Positions 6,806-10,879 of a DNA stretch of 10,879 nt are shown here, in pieces (position 1 is the stretch's first letter; every line of letters begins with the position of its first letter). The stretch lies in assembly GCA_043748015.1 (NCBI GenBank), contig JAYTOA010000149.1, positions 1 through 10,879 of the forward strand, read 5' to 3'. The notes under the pieces were generated by a model. The model saw only the letters and a program-made list of their open reading frames with translations, was not told where the DNA came from and made no database searches. The translations under genes and the position numbers were made by a program. The DNA is from JAIBBG01 sp043748015. GTDB taxonomy: Bacteria > Bacteroidota > Bacteroidia > Flavobacteriales_D > Sanyastnellaceae.

Positions 6806-7384
6806 ATGCCTGTACATTTAGTCACATTCCCACTGGTAATTCCAAGAGAAGCCGAGCACATTTCCTTTCACGATGGTTTTGGTGATGCGCGTCATGAACT
6901 TGGCCACTCGGCAATTGATATTGGTGCACCGGCAGGAACAAGTATCGTGAGCGCAACAAATGGAATGGTGATTCATCAGTGGGTGACACAACGCGATCGT
7001 CGTGTAATGTCCGGTTGTGGTTGGTCAGATCGCGGTGGAAATGTTGTCGTTGTAATTGATCCGCAGGGATACGCGCACTACTATGCTCACATGGGCACTT
7101 CACCTTTAGTTGCTCCCGGGTCGTGCATTGTTGCCGGTACAAGGTTGGGTTTTGTTTCGAACACAGGTTCTGCAGCTTCCGGTGGAAGCAATCATTTGCA
7201 CTATCAAGTTTGGCCTATTGGTCAGAATAGAGATGAAGAATGGGCGACCGGAATTTTCACTCGACCATTCGGAAGAGCTGTCAACGCTTTTTCGGAACTC
7301 CGAAGACTTGCTGAACCACTTGGCGCTAGAGTAGGTGAGAGAAGCGTTATCTGGGGAGGCTCAAGACGCGGCAGTAGACACTAA
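6806..7384 (+). CDS. M23-family (LytM-like) peptidase-fold protein, no signal peptide
   Basis: A 192-residue protein whose central part is a LytM/M23 metallopeptidase domain. Zinc ligands are readable: H34 and D38 (HSAIDIGAPAG, the HxxxD motif) and H132 in NHLHYQVW. The other catalytic histidines would be H95 (HYYAHMG) and H130. Family members cut peptide cross-links in peptidoglycan or glycine-rich peptides. All core residues appear intact, so it could be active. The start region (MPVHLVTFPLVIPREAEHIS) is neither a signal peptide nor a membrane anchor, and no better ATG lies between proS and 6806, so export to the periplasm is unexplained. The C-terminus is Arg/Gly-rich (WGGSRRGSRH). It lies 26 nt after proS on the same strand and has no clear promoter of its own, suggesting read-through transcription. 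Confidence 0.88.
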   Translation: MPVHLVTFPLVIPREAEHISFHDGFGDARHELGHSAIDIGAPAGTSIVSATNGMVIHQWVTQRDRRVMSGCGWSDRGGNVVVVIDPQGYAHYYAHMGTSPLVAPGSCIVAGTRLGFVSNTGSAASGGSNHLHYQVWPIGQNRDEEWATGIFTRPFGRAVNAFSELRRLAEPLGARVGERSVIWGGSRRGSRH

Positions 7385-7393
7385 AGCATTTAG

Positions 7394-7447
7394 TGATTTA
7401 ATGATTGGATGATTTGGAGAGTTGAAGATTTGTGATTTTTGATTTGA
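7394..7447. repeat. low-complexity TGATT-rich tract
   Basis: Just after the M23 gene the pentamer TGATT occurs at 7394, 7402, 7410, 7433 and 7440, the first three spaced exactly 8 bp apart, with related AAGATTTG in between. It looks like a degenerate short-period repeat rather than coding or regulatory DNA. No ORF or RNA gene is apparent in the 7385-7597 gap. Confidence 0.4.
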
Positions 7448-7480
7448 GGATACAGTCTGAGCGATAAGAACCGCTACTTC

Positions 7481-7513
7481 GAATGAATCTCAATTGGAAG
7501 ATTATTCCCATTC
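7481..7513. terminator. possible hairpin between convergent M23 and amidohydrolase genes
   Basis: GAATG (7481-7485) pairs with CATTC (7509-7513), and AATCT (7486-7490) with AGATT (7499-7503), leaving an 8-nt loop and a 5-nt bulge. AACTTTT follows on the plus strand. The stem is AT-rich and bulged, so it is at best a weak bidirectional terminator between the two convergent genes. Confidence 0.2.
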
Positions 7514-7570
7514 AACTTTTGGCTTGGTCATATTCTATACTTTGATGAATGAGGACAAGTTTACACAGCT

Positions 7571-7594
7571 ATAATCCTATAATCCTGTATACCT
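7571..7594. repeat. short tandem repeat, 8-bp unit
   Basis: ATAATCCT is repeated exactly at 7571-7578 and 7579-7586. A diverged copy, GTATACCT, follows at 7587-7594, and the start of another (GTATCA) runs into the stop codon of the amidohydrolase (7598-7600, minus strand). The tract therefore abuts the 3' end of that gene. Confidence 0.5.
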
Positions 7595-7597
7595 GTA

Positions 7598-9250
7598 TCA
7601 CTTTCTCACCACCACTTTCCCACCAACAACCGTCAACAGCACTTTCGCATTTGGAATATCTTTTTCATCACATGTGAGAAGATTTTTATCAAGCAATACA
7701 ATGTCGGCGAATTTTCCTACTTCAAGACTTCCTTTTTTCTCTTCTTCAAAATTTGAAACTGCAGGCCAAATGGTGATTCCGCGCAACGCATCTTCACGAC
7801 TCAATGCATTTTCCTTTTGAAAACCTTCCGACGGTTGACCTTTCAAATCTTTTCTGCTCACTGCTGCATAGTAGGTGAGGATGGGTGAAATGTCTTCAAC
7901 GGGAAAATCTGTTCCCAATGCTATCATTCCATTTTGCTCTTTCAATTCACGATAGGTGTATGCGCGCATCATTCTGCTTTGACCAAGACGATAGATCGCC
8001 CATGGCATGTCACTCGTCGCATGCGTTGGTTGCACACTCGGTATGATATGATTCAAGCCAAATCTGTTGATGTCGTCTTTGTGAACCACTTGCGCGTGTT
8101 CTATGCGCCATCTGTGATCTGTTAAGCCATCAGTGGCTTCAGCGTAAATATTTAGCATTACTCGATTTGCGCTGTCACCAATCGCGTGCGTACACATCTG
8201 AAATCCTTTCTCGCGCAGATCAAAAGCACGCATGCGAAAGTGATTGATGCTATCGAGAAGAAAACCTGTCATTTGTCCGGGCATCACATCTGCGTATGGC
8301 GCGAGCAGACATGCGCCGCGAGAACCCAATGCCCCATCAGCATAAAATTTAAAAGCGCGAACGGTGAGTAAATCTGAAGTGTCGATCCCTGCTTCCAAAT
8401 AATGATTGAAGTTCAATGTGTCGTCTGAAAGCATGGCATAGATGCGCATTTTCAATTGACCTGATGCATGCAGTTCTTTTATGAGATCGACATCTGCTTT
8501 CATGATTCCAGCATCATCGACAGTAGTGAGACCAACATCGAAACAATTTTTTTGTGCATCGAGCAATGCGCGCGTATCAAATTCTTTCGACGGCTGAGGA
8601 ATGATTTTTTCAACCGCAAGCATCGCATTGTCTATAAGAATGCCCGTCGGTTTTCCGTTGAGCATTTTCACTTCACCGCCTTTTATTCCGACATCGGATT
8701 TTATACCGGCGAGATCGAGCACGATTTGATTCACCAGCATGGCATGACCGTCGATGCGACGCAATACCACAGGTGTATCGGGAAACAAACTATCCAGTTT
8801 TTCTTTCGTTGGAAAATCCGTTTCCGGCCAATCGTTTTGATCCCAACCTCTTCCTCTGATCCATTGGGGATGTTGTTCGTTATTGAAAGCAACAACTCGC
8901 GTAATCACTTCTTCAAAAGAATTTGCATCGACAAGATTTACCTCCTGCAATGTGCGACCGTATCCTAGGAAGTGACAATGCGCATCTATAAATCCGGGGT
9001 AGATAAATTTTTTGCCGCAGTCTATTACTTCTTTCGCGCTGTATTCGTTCAGTATCTCTCTTTCCGGACCAATAGCGATGATCTTTCCGTCTTTAATAGC
9101 CATGGCTTCCTTTGTTGAAAATTGATCATCGACAGTAAAGATTACTGCATTGTGAAGGATGAGATCGGCTTCTTTGCTTTTGAAGTGGCAAGAGGAAATA
9201 ATTGTGGTTGATAAGGCAACGATCAGGAAATAGAAGTGACGGTAATTCAT
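7598..9250 (-). CDS. YtcJ-like metal-dependent amidohydrolase, lipoprotein
   Basis: A 550-residue amidohydrolase-superfamily enzyme of the YtcJ/amidohydrolase-3 type, usual in length. The first 21 residues are a lipoprotein signal ending ISSC (Cys21), so the enzyme should be membrane-anchored outside the cytoplasm. Metal-site landmarks: HCH at 91-93 after PGFIDA; Lys301 in AFKFYADGALGSRGA; His355 in CTHAIGD; His385 in RIEHAQ; Asp448 in LGTDFPVED. The small beta-sandwich is split between the N-terminus (LILHNAVIFTVDDQF) and the C-terminus (GKFADIVLLDKNLLT...VVGGKVVV). Members hydrolyse C-N bonds of varied, mostly unknown substrates. ATG at 9250 is preceded within 12 bp by a -7-like element. 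The gene lies 117 bp downstream of the SDR gene on the same strand; joint transcription is possible but not required. Confidence 0.93.
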   Translation of the reverse strand: MNYRHFYFLIVALSTTIISSCHFKSKEADLILHNAVIFTVDDQFSTKEAMAIKDGKIIAIGPEREILNEYSAKEVIDCGKKFIYPGFIDAHCHFLGYGRTLQEVNLVDANSFEEVITRVVAFNNEQHPQWIRGRGWDQNDWPETDFPTKEKLDSLFPDTPVVLRRIDGHAMLVNQIVLDLAGIKSDVGIKGGEVKMLNGKPTGILIDNAMLAVEKIIPQPSKEFDTRALLDAQKNCFDVGLTTVDDAGIMKADVDLIKELHASGQLKMRIYAMLSDDTLNFNHYLEAGIDTSDLLTVRAFKFYADGALGSRGACLLAPYADVMPGQMTGFLLDSINHFRMRAFDLREKGFQMCTHAIGDSANRVMLNIYAEATDGLTDHRWRIEHAQVVHKDDINRFGLNHIIPSVQPTHATSDMPWAIYRLGQSRMMRAYTYRELKEQNGMIALGTDFPVEDISPILTYYAAVSRKDLKGQPSEGFQKENALSREDALRGITIWPAVSNFEEEKKGSLEVGKFADIVLLDKNLLTCDEKDIPNAKVLLTVVGGKVVVRK

Positions 9251-9254
9251 GGCT

Positions 9255-9262
9255 CGAAAGTA
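9255..9262 (-). promoter_or_regulatory. possible -7 element immediately before the amidohydrolase
   Basis: The minus strand reads TACTTTCG, 7 of 8 bases of TANNTTTG, ending 4 bp before the ATG at 9250. This would give an almost leaderless transcript. No good -33 element is evident, so confidence is low. Confidence 0.33.
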
Positions 9263-9270
9263 AGTAGATA

Positions 9271-9363
9271 AGAAGTGTGAATGTGAGGCAGAGTCATCAG
9301 GATCGCTCCACTTTGTAGAGCGCGTTCCAAACTCTGTTGGCCCACACTCTCCCTCACACTTTT
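9271..9363 (-). other. three nested inverted repeats filling the SDR-amidohydrolase gap
   Basis: AAGTGTGA (9273-9280) pairs with TCACACTT (9354-9361), extendable by one G-T wobble and one A-T pair. Inside it CAGAGT (9289-9294) pairs with ACTCTG (9331-9336). Inside that CGCTC (9304-9308) pairs with GAGCG (9318-9322). The stems are separated by unpaired stretches. The structure occupies nearly the whole 117-bp gap, starting 5 nt after the SDR stop. It could be the 3' end of the SDR transcript, a processing site, or coincidence. Confidence 0.33.
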
Positions 9364-9367
9364 AGTA

Positions 9368-10129
9368 TCAACTACCTCGGTGAAGCATCGTTGCATTCGC
9401 TTGCGCCGTCGCCATAATCACCAGATCATTGATGCAGACATGTGCAGGGCGCGACGCTATAAACCATGCGGCTTCTGCAATATCCTGCGCAACTAACGGT
9501 GTAAAACCGTGGTATACCGATTTGGCTTTGGTTTCATCACCCTCGAAGCGAACGATACCGAATTCAGTTTCCGCTGCACCCGGAGAAATTTGCGTGACGC
9601 GAATATTGTGCGGCAAAAAATCAATACGCATGTTTTTCGTCAGTGCATCCACAGCGAATTTTGAAGCGCTGTAAACATTGCCTCCCGGGTATGCTTCTTT
9701 ACCGGCTATCGATCCGATGTTGATGATGGTTCCGTGTTTTCTTGCGATCATCCAAGGTGAAACTACACGAGTGACGTACATCAATCCTTTCACATTCGTG
9801 TCGATCATTTGATCCCATTGATCTGTTCGTCCTTCGTGAAAAGGCTCGCGACCAAGTGCAAGTCCGGCGTTGTTGACCAGGACATCGATCTGCTTCCATT
9901 CTGCAGGTAATATCTCGAGGTTTTGTTTTACTTCTTCGTTGTTGCGCACATCGAAACAAGAGGTGTTCACATCTATCTTGAATTGCACTTGTAGTGAAGT
10001 TTGAATTTCTATGAGTCGGTCGTTTCTCCTTCCGGTAATTATCAGGTTCCAGCCATTCAGTGCGAATATTTCTGCAATGGCTTTTCCAAATCCGGAAGTA
10101 GCTCCAGTGATGAGTGCGATATTGTTCAA
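9368..10129 (-). CDS. short-chain dehydrogenase/reductase, YdfG-like
   Basis: A classical SDR of about 253 residues when started at the TTG codon 10129-10127. With that numbering: cofactor motif TGATSGFG at 8-15; GRR at 33-35 (basic residues favouring NADP); acidic FDVRN with Asp60; NNAG at 86-89; catalytic Ser140 in GSIAG; and YSASK with Tyr153 and Lys157. The ISPG stretch and the length resemble YdfG-type NADP-dependent 3-hydroxy acid dehydrogenases, which oxidise serine, allo-threonine and related compounds; the substrate is not decided here. Start choice: the frame stays open upstream to GTG at 10285, but those 52 extra residues are basic, non-SDR-like and contain no ATG, whereas the TTG start gives MNNIALITGATSGFG, exactly where SDRs begin. 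A -7-like element at 10202-10195 lies inside the extension and supports the short form. Confidence 0.88.
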   Translation of the reverse strand: MNNIALITGATSGFGKAIAEIFALNGWNLIITGRRNDRLIEIQTSLQVQFKIDVNTSCFDVRNNEEVKQNLEILPAEWKQIDVLVNNAGLALGREPFHEGRTDQWDQMIDTNVKGLMYVTRVVSPWMIARKHGTIINIGSIAGKEAYPGGNVYSASKFAVDALTKNMRIDFLPHNIRVTQISPGAAETEFGIVRFEGDETKAKSVYHGFTPLVAQDIAEAAWFIASRPAHVCINDLVIMATAQANATMLHRGS

Positions 10130-10188
10130 TGCGCTTTGTTTTTGTTGAAGCGAAAGTAATTGTTGATGAAGGACAGGTGTGAATACAT
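10126..10188 (-). other. possible 20-codon upstream ORF overlapping the SDR start
   Basis: An ATG at 10188-10186, out of frame with the SDR, opens a 20-residue ORF (starts MYSHLSF, ends NKNKAH). Its TGA overlaps the SDR's TTG codon as TTGA, the geometry typical of translational coupling. Its ATG lies only 6 nt after a -7-like element. No homology can be claimed for so short a peptide, and the overlap may be chance. Confidence 0.2.
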
Positions 10189-10194
10189 TTGACC

Positions 10195-10202
10195 GAAAGT
10201 TA
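10195..10202 (-). promoter_or_regulatory. possible -7 element for the SDR gene
   Basis: The minus strand reads TAACTTTC, 7 of 8 bases of TANNTTTG. A TTG at 10231-10229 could be the -33 element, but the 26-bp spacer is wide. It would place the transcript start near 10189, at the short upstream ORF and about 60 nt before the TTG start of the SDR. Confidence 0.3.
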
Positions 10203-10227
10203 GCCGGTATTTTTCTTCTATGTATTT

Positions 10228-10265
10228 GCAATGAACGATATTGCTCATTGCCGCATTTTTTGCGG
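10228..10265. promoter_or_regulatory. two adjacent inverted repeats in the divergent SDR/NTF2 region
   Basis: GCAATGA (10228-10234) and TCATTGC (10245-10251) form an exact 7-bp inverted repeat with a 10-bp spacer. CCGCA (10251-10255) and TGCGG (10261-10265) form another with a 5-T spacer, sharing one base with the first. The first includes the only TTG near the expected -33 position of the SDR promoter, so a repressor or activator site is conceivable. No regulator gene is nearby. Confidence 0.3.
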
Positions 10266-10383
10266 AGACATCGCACGCCCTGCACCGAAATATATATACG
10301 AATTCTTACAATGGTCAGAAAATGTATGGCCTCTGATTAATGATTAAGGTTCTTCATTCAAATGCCTTTAGGCTATTTAATTT

Positions 10384-10875
10384 ATGAAAAAAATGAATCG
10401 CTTTATTGTTTTGTTTGTGGTGATTTCCCAAATTTTTTTTTCTTGTCAATCGGGAAACAAAGCTGACACATCAACTTGTGAGACATACATCCCTGATGAC
10501 ATAGAATTGTATCAGAATATCGTTGCCATGGACAGCGTTTTTTTTATGGCTTACAATACTTGTGATCTGATAAAGCAAGCGGAGATTTACGCGGACGATA
10601 TTGAGTTTTATCACGATAAGGGTGGGTTGATGACATCAAAACAAGATATTCTGGGCGGCACTGAAAATAATATATGCGGAAAGGTCACCAGAGAATTGGT
10701 GAAGGGAAGTATTGAAGTTTATCCCATAAACAATTTTGGAGCTATCGAAATGGGAATGCATCTATTTCATAACAATCAAGAACCGGATGCCGTTCCTCAT
10801 GCTTCAAAATTCATCATTATGTGGAAGAACGAAAACGAAAGCTGGCTAATTACCAAGGTCGTCAGCCTTCATTAG
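10384..10875 (+). CDS. NTF2-like (SnoaL/DUF4440-type) lipoprotein
   Basis: A 163-residue protein with a hydrophobic N-terminus ending FFSC (Cys21), which fits the relaxed Bacteroidota lipobox, so it is probably lipid-anchored in the envelope. Residues ~40-163 form one NTF2-fold domain: a helix LYQNIVAMDSVFFMAYNTCD (42-61), EFYHDKGG (74-81), the conserved-looking NICGKVTREL (96-105), VYPINNFGAIEMGMHLFH (112-129) and the last strands KFIIMWKNEN and SWLITKVVSLH. Related domains can be enzymes or small-ligand binders; no active site can be assigned. Start is ATG 10384, with ATG 10393 (Met4) possible. It is divergent from the SDR gene across 254 bp, counting from the TTG start of that gene. The stop TAG lies at 10873-10875, so the gene is complete. 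No convincing -7 element is seen directly upstream. Confidence 0.82.
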   Translation: MKKMNRFIVLFVVISQIFFSCQSGNKADTSTCETYIPDDIELYQNIVAMDSVFFMAYNTCDLIKQAEIYADDIEFYHDKGGLMTSKQDILGGTENNICGKVTRELVKGSIEVYPINNFGAIEMGMHLFHNNQEPDAVPHASKFIIMWKNENESWLITKVVSLH

Positions 10876-10879
10876 GTTG

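Noticed and set aside
8468..8968. 166-residue plus-strand ORF inside the amidohydrolase gene
   Set aside because: It is antisense to a well-supported enzyme, has no recognisable motif, and its composition follows from the codons on the other strand.
10130..10285. 52-residue N-terminal extension of the SDR from GTG 10285
   Set aside because: It is basic and unlike any SDR N-terminus, and the cofactor motif sits at the normal distance only from the TTG at 10129.
1..10879. Search for tRNA, rRNA, riboswitch, transposase, integrase, toxin-antitoxin or defence genes
   Set aside because: No cloverleaf, conserved RNA core or family motif could be recognised on either strand. This is a reading by eye, not a covariance-model search.

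Overview
The window reads as a piece of a Bacteroidota chromosome, from a moderately AT-rich genome. Four things point there: a secreted peptidase ending in a type IX secretion (T9SS) sorting domain; an archaeal/eukaryotic-type prolyl-tRNA synthetase without an editing insert and with a degenerate zinc site, as is usual in that phylum; several exact or near matches to the Bacteroidota -7 promoter element TANNTTTG; and starts preceded by A/T-rich sequence rather than a Shine-Dalgarno. No tRNA, rRNA, CRISPR array, transposase, phage gene or recognisable defence system is visible. The content is mostly housekeeping and cell-envelope genes.

Layout. 1-1095 (+) is the C-terminal part of an M1-type metallopeptidase, cut by the window edge. 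1157-1870 (+) is a VUT/YhhQ queuosine-precursor transporter. 1871-2176 is a gene-free gap between convergent genes, largely filled by a decayed fold-back (palindromic) repeat. 5113-2177 (-) is a two-gene unit: a lipoprotein with an extreme Tyr/Trp/Gly/Asn-rich segment, followed 15 nt later by a FadL/OmpP1-type outer-membrane barrel. A 187-bp divergent promoter region separates it from proS (5301-6779, +), followed 26 nt later by a small M23-fold peptidase without a signal peptide (6806-7384, +). Low-complexity intergenic DNA follows. The minus strand then carries an SDR oxidoreductase (10129-9368) and, downstream of it, a lipid-anchored YtcJ-like amidohydrolase (9250-7598). A plus-strand NTF2-like lipoprotein (10384-10875) ends the window.

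How the genes relate. The clearest functional pair is the low-complexity lipoprotein with the FadL-like barrel: same strand, 15 nt apart, both envelope proteins, probably one transcript. The proS-M23 pair is close enough for co-transcription but has no obvious shared pathway. The SDR and amidohydrolase are separated by 117 bp that can fold into three nested stems, and the amidohydrolase has its own -7-like element, so they may be separate units. Two genes (the barrel and the SDR) have no usable ATG and probably start at TTG. Nothing here is a convincing new multi-gene system. The items most worth a second look are the aromatic-rich lipoprotein operon, the fold-back element, and the short upstream ORF overlapping the SDR start as TTGA.
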